From: Chersky-840 sp963764205
Lineage (GTDB): Bacteria > Actinomycetota > Acidimicrobiia > Acidimicrobiales > UBA8190
Reading direction: 5' to 3'
DNA length: 64,000 bases
NCBI GenBank assembly: GCA_963764205.1
Contig: CAVXRN010000006.1
Span: 806,001-870,000 of the forward strand
Made by a program: the position numbers and the translations under genes. The notes under the pieces were generated by a model. It made no database searches, was not told where the DNA came from, and saw only the letters and a program-made list of their open reading frames with translations. Below, one piece after another: positions 47,595 to 57,336 of the stretch. How positions within the stretch are numbered: position 1 is the first letter of the stretch; every line of letters starts with the position of its first letter.

Positions 47595-48629
47595 ACGGCG
47601 GCGGTGACTGCCCGGGACTGAACGCCGTGATCCGGGCCGTCGTGCTCACGGCCGCGCTGCGCCACGGGGACGAGGTGATCGGGTTCATCGACGGCTGGAA
47701 GGGCGTGCTCGACGACGACGCCGTCGCGCTCGACGTCCCGACGGTGCCGCGACATCCTGGCGCTGGGCGGGACGATCCTGGGGACGTCGCGGACCAACCC
47801 CTTCACCGTCGAGGGCGGGCCCGACCGGGTGCTCGCCACGTTGCGCGCCCGCGGCGTGGACGCGCTCGTGGCCGTGGGGGGCGAGGACACGCTGGGCGTC
47901 GCACTTCGCCTCGGGGCCCACGGCGTCAACGCCGTGGGCGTCCCGAAGACGATCGACAACGACCTGTCGGGGACCGAGGTGACCTTCGGGTTCGACACCG
48001 CCGTGCAGATCGCCACCGACGCCATCGACCGGTTGCGCACGACGGCCGAGTCCCATCACCGCGTCATCGTGTGCGAGGTCATGGGTCGCCACGCTGGGAT
48101 GGATCGCCACCCACGCAGGGATCGCCGGCGGCGCGGCCGAGATCCTCGTGCCCGAGGTCCCCTTCGACGTCGACGACGTGTGCCGACGGCTGCAACGGCG
48201 CCATGCCGGTGGGCAGTTCGCGTCGATCGTCGTCGTCTCCGAAGGCGCGGTCCCGGTGCAGGGCCCCGAGGCCGACTCCGCCCGGCTCGCCACGTCGGGT
48301 GCCCCGGTCGACCAATTCGGCCACGCCCGGCTGGGCGGGATCGGCGCCTGGTTGGCCGAGGAGCTCGAGCGGCGGACCGGCTTCGAGGCGCGGCACGACG
48401 ATCCTGGGTCACGTCCAGCGCGGCGGCACGCCGTCGGCCTTCGACCGGGTGCTGGCCACCCGCTTCGGCGTCGCCGCGGTGGAGGCCGTCCACGACGGCG
48501 CCTTCGGGCAGATGGTGGCGCTGCGGGCGGGCGAGATCGTGCGGGTCCCCCTGGCGGAGGCCGTGGCACGAGTCCAAGACCGTCGACCTCGCCCTCTACG
48601 GGGACGTCGCCGGGGTGTTCCTGGGTTAG
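47567..48629 (+). CDS. 6-phosphofructokinase, PPi-type residues, four frame breaks
   Basis: About 350 residues; the start is ATG 47567 or 47576 (MRIGILNGGGDCPGLN). VAVGGEDTLG carries Asp at the position that is Gly in ATP-PFK, and PKTIDNDLSG has Lys where ATP enzymes have Gly; both are hallmarks of pyrophosphate-dependent PFK. Extra bases at about 47746, 48103, 48390 and 48570 shift the frame, yet GRHAGWIATHAGI, LGHVQRGGTPSAFDRVLA and DLALYGDVAGV restore the full family sequence. Its TAG shares bases with the galT stop on the other strand. Confidence 0.85.
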
Positions 48630-49606
48630 GCCGGCACGGCGCACGCGGAGTTCTTCGGTGGCCTGCTCGGGGGGCACGATGTTGATGAGGACACCGGTGC
48701 CGGCCTCGAAGCCCGCCGCGGTGGTGAGCTTCGGCCACACGTGCACGTGCCAGTGGTAGGGCTCGGGCGCCCGGTAGGGGGCGGAGTGGAAGACGAGGTT
48801 GTAGGAGATGTCGCCGAGCGCTCGACCAGTGAGCCGAGCACGACACGCAACGAGCGGCCCACGGCCGAGAGGTCGGCCGGGCTGGCCCGGTGCAGGTGCG
48901 GGCCGTGGTTGCGGGGGATGATGAGCATCTCGTAGGGGTTGCCGCTCCAGAAGGGGCAGACGACGAGGATGCGCTCGTCGGCGTAGACGACGCGGTAGCC
49001 CGGCGTCCTCTTCGGCGTCGACGGTGGTGCACAGACAGACAGCGCCCGGCGAAGCGGGCGAAGCCGGCCTGCTCCTCGGCGAGCTCGCGGGGGACGAACG
49101 ACATGCCCGAGCAGCTGGCCGTGGGGGTGCTCGATCGAGGCGCCGGCCTCGCGCCCGGCGTTGACGATGGCCTGGCTGTAGCGCAGGCCCGGCACCGACG
49201 AGTGCTCCTCGATGCGGTCCCGGATCGCCGCCATGACGAGGACGGCCTGCTCGTCGGAGATGTGCTCCCAGCCGTGATCGTGTTCGGGGGAGAGCACGAG
49301 GACCTCGTGGATCCCTCCCGCCGTGGCCTGGGTGAACACGGGGCCACGGTTCTCCACCACGAAGGGGTGGTCGCCCTCGAAGGCGGGGTAGAGGTTGGGC
49401 ACCACCCGCACGAGCCAGTGGCCGCTCGAGCCATAGGTCTCGAGGGCCGGCGCTGTGGACTCCTCGTTGCCGGGGCAGAACGGACAGGGACGGGTGGTGT
49501 CGGCCTGGACGGCGGCGGGCGGGGCGAAGGAGAAGGGGCGGTGCGACCGGTCGGTGCTGACGACGACCCAGCGGCCGGTCAGGGGGTCGAGGCGAAGCTG
49601 GTTCAT
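48626..49606 (-). CDS. galT: galactose-1-phosphate uridylyltransferase, about five frame breaks
   Basis: About 325 residues, ATG 49606, GGAGG upstream. Exchanges UDP and galactose-1-P in the Leloir pathway. Markers are CPFCPGNE (zinc), EHPHGQLLG (nucleophilic His), then YRVVYADERILVVCPFW, LIIPRNHGPHLHRA and WHVHVWPKLTTAAGFEAGTG. Single-base changes are inferred near 49112, 49035, 49005, 48820 and 48650 (four extra, one missing), each followed by perfect family sequence in the next frame. Confidence 0.85.
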   Translation of the reverse strand: MNQLRLDPLTGRWVVVSTDRSHRPFSFAPPAAVQADTTRPCPFCPGNEESTAPALETYGSSGHWLVRVVPNLYPAFEGDHPFVVENRGPVFTQATAGGIHEVLVLSPEHDHGWEHISDEQAVLVMAAIRDRIEEHSSVPGLRYSQAIVNAGREAGASIEHPHGQLLGHVVRPPRARRGAGRLRPLRRALSVCAPPSTPKRTPGYRVVYADERILVVCPFWSGNPYEMLIIPRNHGPHLHRASPADLSAVGRSLRVVLGSLVERSATSPTTSSSTPPPTGRPSPTTGTCTCGRSSPPRRASRPAPVSSSTSCPPSRPPKNSACAVPA

Positions 49607-50034
49607 CCCGTGACCTCCCCCCTGTGTGCCTTCGTCTCCGTTTTCGTGCACTGGTCCACGCCTTGGAACGCTCGATGACCCATCAGTAACTTACCGGGAT
49701 GCCCGGGGACCTGTGCTTGGTCACCATCCGTACGCACATGCCCACCACTACGCTACCCGGCTCCCGCTAGCACCTGTTTGATGTCCGCTCGTTGTGTGAT
49801 CGGCCCGTACGAGCGCCGCGAGAACCGGTTCACCAGGCTGTTGGCCCGGAGTTGTGCGGACCGGCACGGCCCGTGGTGACGGCGCGGCCGATGTCGCGCT
49901 GAGCGGCGGCGCCCGCTTGGCGCGGTGTGACGGTGGGGCCCTCCTGGCGCGGTGGGGCGGTGGGGCCCTCCTGGCGCGGTGGGGCGGTGGGGCCCTCCTG
50001 GCGCGGTGGGGCGGTGGGCGGCGACGATGACGCC
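49607..50034. other. intergenic region between galT and the membrane protein gene
   Basis: 428 bp. The right part holds the 27-bp tandem repeat; a short open stretch in the frame of the next gene exists but the repeat translation looks artificial. No tRNA or promoter pair could be fixed. Confidence 0.4.
49932..50012. repeat. three-copy 27-bp tandem repeat
   Basis: Exact 27-bp units at 49932, 49959 and 49986, containing GGGGCCCTCCTGGCGCGG. It lies directly before the start of the membrane protein gene at 50035 and is open in the same frame. Confidence 0.85.
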
Positions 50035-50622
50035 GTGACGGCCCACGGCGTCCCCACCGGTGCGGTGTACACGATCCTGCTCATGGCCCACGTGTTGTGC
50101 GCCGTCGTGGGCTTCGGCACCATGGTCGCGACCGGGGCCCAGGCCGCCCGCGCCCGGCGGGGGCCCTCTGCGCCGGGGGCCGAGGGGGTCCGCCGGTACT
50201 TCCGTCCCGGGGTCAACTGGGCGGGCCGGACGCTCTACGGAGTGCCGGTGTTCGGGTTCGGGCTGCTCGCGGCCAGCCGGGGTGCGTTCAGCGGTGGCGA
50301 CGCCTTCGTCGTGGTGGGCCTCGTGGTGTGGTTGGCGGCGACCGGGTTGGCCGAGGCCGTGGTGTGGCCCGGGGAGCGGCGGATCCAGGTCGGGCTGACC
50401 GAGGGGTGGGGCGACCCTGGCGCCGACCCGGCGCTCGACCCGCAGACCGACCCGCAGACCGACCCGCAGACCGACCCGCAGACCGACCCGCAGACCGACC
50501 CGCAGACCGACCCGCAGACCGACCCGGTGCTCGATCGCACGTGCGCGCAGGTGGCGGCCGCCGCGGCGGTGCTGGCCGTGCTATTCGTCGCGGCCACGGT
50601 GGTCATGGTGGGCAAGCCCTGA
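50035..50622 (+). CDS. membrane protein with DPQT repeat
   Basis: 195 residues from GTG 50035. Four helices: ILLMAHVLCAVVGFGTMVAT, TLYGVPVFGFGLLAA, FVVVGLVVWLAATGLA and the last AVLAVLFVAATVVMVG. Between helices 3 and 4 lies a loop with seven exact DPQT repeats. The first helix resembles the DUF2269-type predicted integral membrane proteins. Function unknown. Confidence 0.65.
   Translation: MTAHGVPTGAVYTILLMAHVLCAVVGFGTMVATGAQAARARRGPSAPGAEGVRRYFRPGVNWAGRTLYGVPVFGFGLLAASRGAFSGGDAFVVVGLVVWLAATGLAEAVVWPGERRIQVGLTEGWGDPGADPALDPQTDPQTDPQTDPQTDPQTDPQTDPQTDPVLDRTCAQVAAAAAVLAVLFVAATVVMVGKP
50437..50520 (+). repeat. seven-copy 12-bp repeat (DPQT)
   Basis: GACCCGCAGACC repeated seven times without change. 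In-frame length changes would alter only the loop. Confidence 0.9.
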
Positions 50623-50665
50623 AGGTTCGTGCCGGGGAGCAGGTGGGCCGACGTAGCCTGGGCCG

Positions 50666-51811
50666 ATGCGGGCCTACCTCGACCACGCTGCCACGACGCC
50701 CCTGCGGCCGGAGTCGTTGGCGGCCATGGTGCCGTACCTGACCGAGCACTTCGGCAACCCCTCGGGCTCGCACACGGCGGCCCGCCGGGCCCGGACGGCG
50801 ATCGACGAGGCGCGCGACGAGGTGGCGCGGTGCCTCGGGTGTGGCCCGGGTGAGGTCGTGTTCACCTCGGGCGGCACCGAGTCCGACAATCTGGCCGTGC
50901 TGGGAGTGGTGCGGTCGGGGCGCGGCACCGTGGTGTGCTCCGCCGTCGAGCACCACGCCGTGGTGAACACGGCCCGGGCGTGCGGTGGTGAGACCGTGGC
51001 GGTGGACCACCACGGCGTGATCGACCTCGACGCGCTGGCCCGGGCCCTGGGGCCCGACGTCGGGCTCGTGTCGGTCATGGCCGTCAACAACGAGGTGGGC
51101 ACGGTGCAGCCCCTGGCCGAGGTGGCCGCCGTGGTGCGCCGGCTCGCCCCACAGGCGTTGGTGCACACCGATGCGGTCGCCGCGGTGGGATGGATGGACG
51201 TGGCGCAGGGCACGGCGGTGGCGGACCTCGTGTCGGTGAGCGGCCACAAATTCGGCGGGCCCAAGGGCGTCGGCGCGCTCGTGGTGCGCGACGGGAGCGG
51301 CCTGGCGCCGGTGTTCCATGGAGGTGCGCAGGAGCGCGGGAGGCGTCCGGGCACCCCCGACGTCGCCGGGATCGTGGGCATGGCGGCCGCCCTGGGCGTA
51401 GCGACCGAGCAGTGGCGGGCCACCGCCCAGCGCGTCGGCGTGTTGCGCGACCGGTTGGCCGAGGGTCTGGTGGCGTCGATCGCAGAGGTGAGGGAGAGCG
51501 CCGGGCGCGCCGGGGTCGGTGGAGGCCACGAACGTGGGGTGAAGGTCGCCTCGAGCTGCCATGTGCTCGTGGGCGGCGTCGACCAGGAGGAGCTCCTCGT
51601 GCTCCTCGACGACGAGGGGGTGGCCGCGTCGGCGGGCGCGGCGTGCGCCAGTGGGGCGGTCGAGCCCAGCCACGTGCTGCTGGCCATGGGCGTGAGCGCG
51701 GCCGAGGCTCGCACCGCGGTGCGGTTCTCGCTCGGGTACGGCACCACGGCGGACGAGGTCGACCACGTCCTTGGGGTCATGCCCAAGGCCGTCGAGCGGC
51801 TGCGGGGCTGA
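50666..51811 (+). CDS. cysteine desulfurase (NifS/IscS-like)
   Basis: 381 residues. It removes sulfur from cysteine. The PLP Lys is in SVSGHKFGGPKGVGALV, with EHHAVVNTA and QPLAEVAAVV supporting; the catalytic Cys is in GAACASGAVEPSHVL. The next gene (mnmA) begins 2 bases after the stop, so it likely supplies sulfur for tRNA thiolation. Confidence 0.95.
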   Translation: MRAYLDHAATTPLRPESLAAMVPYLTEHFGNPSGSHTAARRARTAIDEARDEVARCLGCGPGEVVFTSGGTESDNLAVLGVVRSGRGTVVCSAVEHHAVVNTARACGGETVAVDHHGVIDLDALARALGPDVGLVSVMAVNNEVGTVQPLAEVAAVVRRLAPQALVHTDAVAAVGWMDVAQGTAVADLVSVSGHKFGGPKGVGALVVRDGSGLAPVFHGGAQERGRRPGTPDVAGIVGMAAALGVATEQWRATAQRVGVLRDRLAEGLVASIAEVRESAGRAGVGGGHERGVKVASSCHVLVGGVDQEELLVLLDDEGVAASAGAACASGAVEPSHVLLAMGVSAAEARTAVRFSLGYGTTADEVDHVLGVMPKAVERLRG

Positions 51812-51813
51812 GC

Positions 51814-52869
51814 GTGCGCGTGCTGGTGGCGATGTCGGGCGGGGTCGACTCCTCGGTCGCGGCCGCCCTTCTCGTCGAGTCCGGGCACGACGTCGTCGGG
51901 GCCACGTTGAAGCTCTGGGGCGGCGAGTCCGACAGCGGGTGCTGTTCGGTGGCAGACGTCGACGACGCCCGGCGCGTGGCGGGGCAGCTCGGTGTGGACC
52001 ATCACGTGTTCAATTTCACCGACGCCTTCGAGGAGTCGGTCATCGGGCCGTACGTGGCGGACCACGCCGCGGGGCGCACGCCCAACCCGTGCATCGAGTG
52101 CAACCGCACGATCAAGTTCGGGCTGCTCCTCGAGCGCGCCACGCGGTTGGGCTTCGACGCGCTGGCCACCGGCCACCACGCCCGTGTCGTCGCCCGTGCC
52201 GAAGGCCCGCGCCTGCGCCGCGGGGCGGACGCACACAAGGACCAGTCCTACGTGTTGGCGATGCTGAGCGGGCGCGAGCTCGAGCGCGTGGTGCTCCCCG
52301 TGGGTGCGTTGACCAAGGTCGAGGTCCGGGCGCGCGCCGGCGAGCTCGGGTTGCGGACCGCGGACAAGCCCGACAGCCAGGACGTGTGCTTCATCCACTC
52401 CAGCCGGGGCCGGGGCGGGTTCCTGGCGCAGCGCCTGGCGTTGCACGCCGCGGACGTGGTCGACGGCGCGAGCGGCGAGGTGGTCGGGTCCGTGCCCGCG
52501 GGCGAGCTCGTGACGGTGGGACAGCGCCGTGGCCTCGGGGTGTCGCCCGACGGGCACCGACGCTATGCCATCGCCGTAGACGTACCGAGGCGGCGCATCA
52601 CCGTGGGGTCGAGCGCCGACGCGCGCGGTGTGCGCGTGGCACTGCACCGGGCGAGCTGGATCGGGCCGGTGGTGTCCCCCGGCACCCGGGTGCTGGCCCA
52701 GACGAGTGCCCACGGCGCCGCCGCGCCGTGCACGTGGGAGGGCGACGCCGTGGTCTTCGACGAGCCGCAGCCGCTCGTGGCGCCGGGGCAGACAGTGGCG
52801 CTCTACGACGCCGTCGACGGCGACGCGGTCGTGGGTGCCGCGGTGGCGACCGAGGTGCACGCCGCCTGA
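51814..52869 (+). CDS. mnmA: tRNA 2-thiouridylase
   Basis: 351 residues from GTG 51814. It thiolates U34 of Lys, Glu and Gln tRNAs. The PP-loop is VLVAMSGGVDSSVAAALL; the two redox Cys are in TPNPCIECNRTIKF and DSQDVCFI; HKDQSYVLAML is in the middle. Runs with the desulfurase upstream and ligA 20 bases downstream. Confidence 0.95.
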   Translation: MRVLVAMSGGVDSSVAAALLVESGHDVVGATLKLWGGESDSGCCSVADVDDARRVAGQLGVDHHVFNFTDAFEESVIGPYVADHAAGRTPNPCIECNRTIKFGLLLERATRLGFDALATGHHARVVARAEGPRLRRGADAHKDQSYVLAMLSGRELERVVLPVGALTKVEVRARAGELGLRTADKPDSQDVCFIHSSRGRGGFLAQRLALHAADVVDGASGEVVGSVPAGELVTVGQRRGLGVSPDGHRRYAIAVDVPRRRITVGSSADARGVRVALHRASWIGPVVSPGTRVLAQTSAHGAAAPCTWEGDAVVFDEPQPLVAPGQTVALYDAVDGDAVVGAAVATEVHAA

Positions 52870-52889
52870 CGCCCGATACGCTCCCGCCC

Positions 52890-54995
52890 ATGGCCGCCAC
52901 GGGCGACGCAGACGGCGCGGCTCGGCGCGTCGATGAGCTCCGCCGGCTCATCACGTACCACGACGAGCGCTACTACCAGCTCGACGCGCCCGAGATCGCC
53001 GACGCCGACTACGACGTGCTGATCGGCGAGTTGCGGCTGCTCGAGGACGCCCACCCCGAACTGGTGCGGGCGGACTCGCCCACGCGGCGCGTGGCGGGGG
53101 CGCCGTCGGTGCTGTTCTCCCCGGTGCAGCACCGGTCGCCCATGATGAGCCTCGACGACGCCTTCGGGATCGAGGAGCTCCACGCCTGGTTCGACCGCAT
53201 CCTGCGCATCGCGCCCGAGGTGGCCCAGGCGGCGTTCGTGTGCGAGCTCAAGATCGACGGGCTGGCGATGTCGCTGCTGTACGAGGACGGCGCGCTGGTC
53301 CAGGCGGCGACGCGCGGCGACGGCCGCACCGGCGATGACGTCACCGCCAACGTGGCGACGATCGCGGCGGTGCCCGATCGGATCACGTGGCCCAAGAAGC
53401 GGGGGCCGCGCCCGTCGGTGCTCGAGGTGCGCGGCGAGGTGTACATGCCGGTGTCGTCGTTCGAGCAGCTCAACCAGCGCCAGCTCGACGCCGGGCTGAA
53501 GACGTTCGCCAATCCGCGCAACTCGGCGGCGGGATCGTTGCGGCAGAAGGACTCGAAGATCACCGCCTCGCGTGAGCTGTCGTTCTGGGCGTATCAGCTC
53601 GGGGCGATGGAGGGCGGACCCGCCGTGGACAGCCACAGCGACGCACTGGCCCTCCTGCGCGCCTGCGGCCTGCCCGTCGACCCGCACGTCGAGGTGGTCC
53701 GGGGCACCGCCGGCGCGGAGGCGTTCTGCGTGCACTGGGAGGAGCACCGCCACGACCTCGACTACGAGATCGACGGGGCGGTGATCAAGGTCGACGACCT
53801 CGGGTTGCAACGCCGGCTCGGGTCCACGTCGCGCGCGCCGCGCTGGGCCATCGCCTTCAAGTTCCCGCCCGAGGAGCGCACGACCAAGCTCCTGCGCATC
53901 ATGGTGTCGATCGGGCGCACGGGGCGGGCGACGCCGTTCGCCGTGCTCGAGCCGGTGTTCGTGGGCGGGTCGACGGTGGGTTTGGCCACGCTGCACAACG
54001 AGGACCAGGTCCGCCTGAAGGACGTGCGGGTCGGCGACACCGTCGTGGTGCGCAAGGCGGGCGACGTCATCCCCGAGGTCGTGGGCCCGGTGCTCTCGGC
54101 ACGGTCCAAGCGGTCGCGCCCGTGGCACTTCCCCACGTCGTGCCCGAGCTGCGGATCCGCCCTCGTGCGCCTGCCCGATGAGAGCGACACGTTCTGCACC
54201 AACATCGAGTGCCCCGCACAACGCGTGCAGCGCATCGTCCACTTCGCCTCGCGCGGTGCACTCGACATCGAGGGGTTGGGCGAGAAGCGCGTGATCCAAC
54301 TGGTCGAGGCCGAGTTGCTGTCGGACCCCGGTGACATCTACGCGCTGGGGGCTGCGCCGCTCGTCACGCTCGAGCGCTTCGGCGACCTTTCGGTCGACAA
54401 CCTCCTCGCCGCGGTCGAGGCGTCCAAGGCGCGACCGCTGAGCCGGCTGCTCGTGGGGCTCGGCATCCGCCATCTCGGGCCGACGGGCAGCCGGGCGTTG
54501 GCGCGCGCCTACGGGTCGCTCGACGCCCTCATGGAGGCCGAGCTGCCCGAGCTCGCCGCGGTGGAGGGGATCGGTCCCGTGATCGCCGACAGCGTGGTCG
54601 AGTTCCTCGCCGCCCCGGCCAACCGCCACGTCATCGACAAGCTCCGGGCCGCGCAGGTCGCGCTGGAGGAGCCGGGCGGGCGCCAGCCGGGCGCCACCGC
54701 CACCGCCGGGGCGGGCGCCACGGGCGGCGGCGAGGGCGACGTCGCCCCGACCCTCCAGGGCCGGTCGGTCGTGGTCACCGGGACCATCGACGGGTTCACG
54801 CGGGAGGAGGCCGAGGAGGCCATCGTGGCCCGGGGGGGCAAGTCCCCGGGGAGCGTGTCGGCCCGGACGTGGGCCGTGGTCGTCGGGTCCGATCCAGGCA
54901 CCGCCAAGCTCAAGAAGGCCGAGCAGCTCGGCATCCCCGTCGTGGACGGCGACCGGTTCCAGGAGCTCATCGATAGCGGCGAGCTCCCCACCTGA
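52890..54995 (+). CDS. ligA: NAD-dependent DNA ligase
   Basis: 701 residues, full length and unbroken. The adenylated Lys is K121 in FVCELKIDGLAMS; other parts are YHDERYYQLDAPEIADADYD (domain Ia), the zinc finger CPSCG..CTNIECP, helix-hairpin-helix repeats (GLGIRHLGPTGSRALA) and a C-terminal BRCT domain (VVVTGTIDGFTREEAEEAI). Seals nicks in replication and repair. Confidence 0.97.
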   Translation: MAATGDADGAARRVDELRRLITYHDERYYQLDAPEIADADYDVLIGELRLLEDAHPELVRADSPTRRVAGAPSVLFSPVQHRSPMMSLDDAFGIEELHAWFDRILRIAPEVAQAAFVCELKIDGLAMSLLYEDGALVQAATRGDGRTGDDVTANVATIAAVPDRITWPKKRGPRPSVLEVRGEVYMPVSSFEQLNQRQLDAGLKTFANPRNSAAGSLRQKDSKITASRELSFWAYQLGAMEGGPAVDSHSDALALLRACGLPVDPHVEVVRGTAGAEAFCVHWEEHRHDLDYEIDGAVIKVDDLGLQRRLGSTSRAPRWAIAFKFPPEERTTKLLRIMVSIGRTGRATPFAVLEPVFVGGSTVGLATLHNEDQVRLKDVRVGDTVVVRKAGDVIPEVVGPVLSARSKRSRPWHFPTSCPSCGSALVRLPDESDTFCTNIECPAQRVQRIVHFASRGALDIEGLGEKRVIQLVEAELLSDPGDIYALGAAPLVTLERFGDLSVDNLLAAVEASKARPLSRLLVGLGIRHLGPTGSRALARAYGSLDALMEAELPELAAVEGIGPVIADSVVEFLAAPANRHVIDKLRAAQVALEEPGGRQPGATATAGAGATGGGEGDVAPTLQGRSVVVTGTIDGFTREEAEEAIVARGGKSPGSVSARTWAVVVGSDPGTAKLKKAEQLGIPVVDGDRFQELIDSGELPT

Positions 54996-55078
54996 TCTGA
55001 CAGGGCGGCCGGGCCGTCACCGCTGGTGGTGGACGTCCACCAGGCGGCGGTCGGCCCTCAGTAGCCTGTGCGTGGACC

Positions 55079-57016
55079 ATGTCGACCATCACCGAATCCA
55101 TCGGTCGGGTCCTTGCCGGCCGCTACCGGATTGAGTCTGCACTCGGGAGCGGGGCGTCCGCGAACGTGTTCGCGGCGTTCGACACGACGTTGCAACGGCG
55201 TGTCGCCATCAAGGTCCTGCACCCCGCGCTCGCCGCCGACGGCGGCTTCCTGCGCCGGTTCCGCGCCGAGGCGCAGTCCGCCGCGGCGCTCACGAACGCG
55301 CACGTGCTGGCGGTCTACGACTGGGGTGAGGACACCCAGGGGCCGTTCCTCGTGCTCGAGTTCCTGGGCGGGGGGTCGCTCCGGGACATGCTCGACGAGG
55401 GGACGCGGTTGAGCCTGGCCCAGGCCGTCAGCGTCGGATCGCAGGCGGCCGAGGGTTTGGCGTATGCGCACGCGCGAGGCTTCGTCCATCGCGACGTGAA
55501 GCCCGCCAACCTCCTGTTCGACGAGGAGGCGCGCCTGCGCGTGGCGGACTTCGGGCTCGCCCGGGCCCTGGCCGAGGCGTCGCTGACCGAGCCGGCGGGG
55601 ATGACGGTGGGCACGGCCCGCTACGCCGCGCCCGAGCAGGCCCTCGGGAACCGCGTCGACGGCCGGGCCGACGTGTACTCGCTGGCGCTGGTTCTGTACG
55701 AGGCGGTCACCGGGGTGGTCCCGTTCACCGCTGACACGACGATCTCGACGTTGATGGCACGCGTCGGTGCCGAGCTCCCGGACCACGACGGCCTGGGGCC
55801 GTTGGCCGACGTGCTGAGCGAGGCGGCCACGCCCGACGCCGCGGACCGGCTCGACGCCGCCGCGTTCGCCGCCCGCCTGCGCGAGGTGGCCGAGGCGCTG
55901 CCGCCTCCCATGCCGCTGCGCCTGGCCGGGGCCGGTGGCGCCGGTGTCGTCACGGCGCGGCCGGTCACGCCGCCGGCCGAGCGCGACCTCACCGAGCACG
56001 GCATGGTGATGGCGCCGCCACCTTCCACGACGGGGCGCCGGGTGCGAGGCGGCGAGGACCCCGACGTGCTCGCCTTCGCCACGGCGGTGGGCATCGCCGA
56101 GGGGGCGACCAGGATGCGCCGGCGCCGCCGCCGGTGGCCGTGGGTCGTCGGCGTCCTCGTCGTCGTGCTCGCGCTCGCCGGGGTGGGGACCACCTTCGCC
56201 CTCAAGAAGGCGAAGGTCATCCTGACGCCGAGCTACCCGCTGCCGTCGATCGTCGGGCTCACGGTGGTGCAGGCCGACGCCAAGATGCACCACCAGCAGT
56301 TCCACGTGGTCGTGGCGGGCCGGCAGACCTCGATCACGGCCCCCCTGGGACAGATCCTGAACCAGGTGCCACACCCGGGGCGGAAGTTGAAGCAGGGGAG
56401 CGCGGTGTCGGTGTCGGTGTCGTCGGGCCTGCCGAACGTGGCCGTGCCGCCCCTCGCGGCGGTCACCGGTGACTGCCCCGCCATCAAGGCGCTCCTGGCC
56501 CAGTCGCACTTCCAGACGGCGTGCACCGATCAGAACTCGACGAGCACGAAGCAAGGGACCGTCATCGCCTGGAGCCCCAGCACGAGCGCCCCGTACGGGT
56601 CGACGATCAGCGTGACCGTCTCGTCGGGGCCGCCGGTCGAGGCCATCCCGTCTCTCACGGGAGAGACGTGCGCCGGCGCGACGTCGACGCTGCAGGCCCA
56701 GGGCCTCGTCGCCGCGTGCCAGAACCAGTACACGACGTCGGGAACGGTGCCGGGCCAGGTCATCAGCTGGACCCCGACGGGCAGCGCCACGAAGGGGTCC
56801 ACCGTCACGGTGCTCATCTCGCTCGGGCCGCCGCTCGTGGCCGTCCCGCCCGGCATCATCGGTGAGACGGTGGCCCAGGCCATCTCCACCCTGGAGAACG
56901 CCGGCCTCAACCCCGGCTCCGACCAGGGACCGCTGTCGGGGAACGTGTTCGACTCCAACCCCGGCCCCGGCACGCAGGTCCCGCAGGGCTCGACGGTCAC
57001 GCTCTACAGCCGCTGA
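55079..57016 (+). CDS. PASTA-domain serine/threonine kinase (PknB-like)
   Basis: 645 residues. Kinase domain 15-285: the P-loop GSGASANVFAAF, Lys45 (VAIKVLHP), catalytic HRDVKPANLL (Asp139), DFG at 157-159, and APEQALG. A linker follows, then RRRRRRW and a helix at 353-375. Outside are four PASTA repeats (about 385-645) with PSIVGLTVVQADAK, TGDCPAIKALL, GETCAGATSTLQ and GETVAQAISTLENAGL. Such kinases sense muropeptides and control division. Its relatives lie near division genes; here it stands alone. Confidence 0.94.
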   Translation: MSTITESIGRVLAGRYRIESALGSGASANVFAAFDTTLQRRVAIKVLHPALAADGGFLRRFRAEAQSAAALTNAHVLAVYDWGEDTQGPFLVLEFLGGGSLRDMLDEGTRLSLAQAVSVGSQAAEGLAYAHARGFVHRDVKPANLLFDEEARLRVADFGLARALAEASLTEPAGMTVGTARYAAPEQALGNRVDGRADVYSLALVLYEAVTGVVPFTADTTISTLMARVGAELPDHDGLGPLADVLSEAATPDAADRLDAAAFAARLREVAEALPPPMPLRLAGAGGAGVVTARPVTPPAERDLTEHGMVMAPPPSTTGRRVRGGEDPDVLAFATAVGIAEGATRMRRRRRRWPWVVGVLVVVLALAGVGTTFALKKAKVILTPSYPLPSIVGLTVVQADAKMHHQQFHVVVAGRQTSITAPLGQILNQVPHPGRKLKQGSAVSVSVSSGLPNVAVPPLAAVTGDCPAIKALLAQSHFQTACTDQNSTSTKQGTVIAWSPSTSAPYGSTISVTVSSGPPVEAIPSLTGETCAGATSTLQAQGLVAACQNQYTTSGTVPGQVISWTPTGSATKGSTVTVLISLGPPLVAVPPGIIGETVAQAISTLENAGLNPGSDQGPLSGNVFDSNPGPGTQVPQGSTVTLYSR

Positions 57017-57027
57017 GAGAGGCGGCC

Positions 57028-57333
57028 ATGGCCGGATGTGAGTTGTGCGAGGCGGCGAGGCTGACCACCTGGTACCACGAGGACGAGGTGTGCTGGGTGG
57101 CGGAGTGTGAGATCTGTGCGGTGCCCATGGTGGTGTGGCGCACCCACGGCACCGAGCCGCCCGAACCGGACCGCGCCCACATGATCGAGCAGCTCGGACG
57201 GGTGGCCGACGAGGTCCTCGGGACTGGGACGTGGTCCGTCGACGCGGTCATGCGCCAGATCCCCGACCACTTCCACGCCCATGCCCGCGACCCGGGATGG
57301 TGGATGCGCCGGGTCGGGGCGGCTCGACGGTAG
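57028..57333 (+). CDS. small Cys-motif protein, unknown
   Basis: 101 residues. Two Cys pairs (CELC near residue 4 and CEIC near 28) and a late HFHAHARDPGW could bind zinc. WVAECEICAVPMVVWRTHG recalls, weakly, the start of HIT-like zinc-binding proteins, but the HIT triad HxHxH is not in the usual place. Only 3 bases before the phosphoribosyltransferase. Confidence 0.55.
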   Translation: MAGCELCEAARLTTWYHEDEVCWVAECEICAVPMVVWRTHGTEPPEPDRAHMIEQLGRVADEVLGTGTWSVDAVMRQIPDHFHAHARDPGWWMRRVGAARR

Positions 57334-57336
57334 GGC

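Noticed and set aside
50437..50520. The regular 12-bp array as a CRISPR
   Set aside because: The units are contiguous with no spacers and are in frame within a gene.
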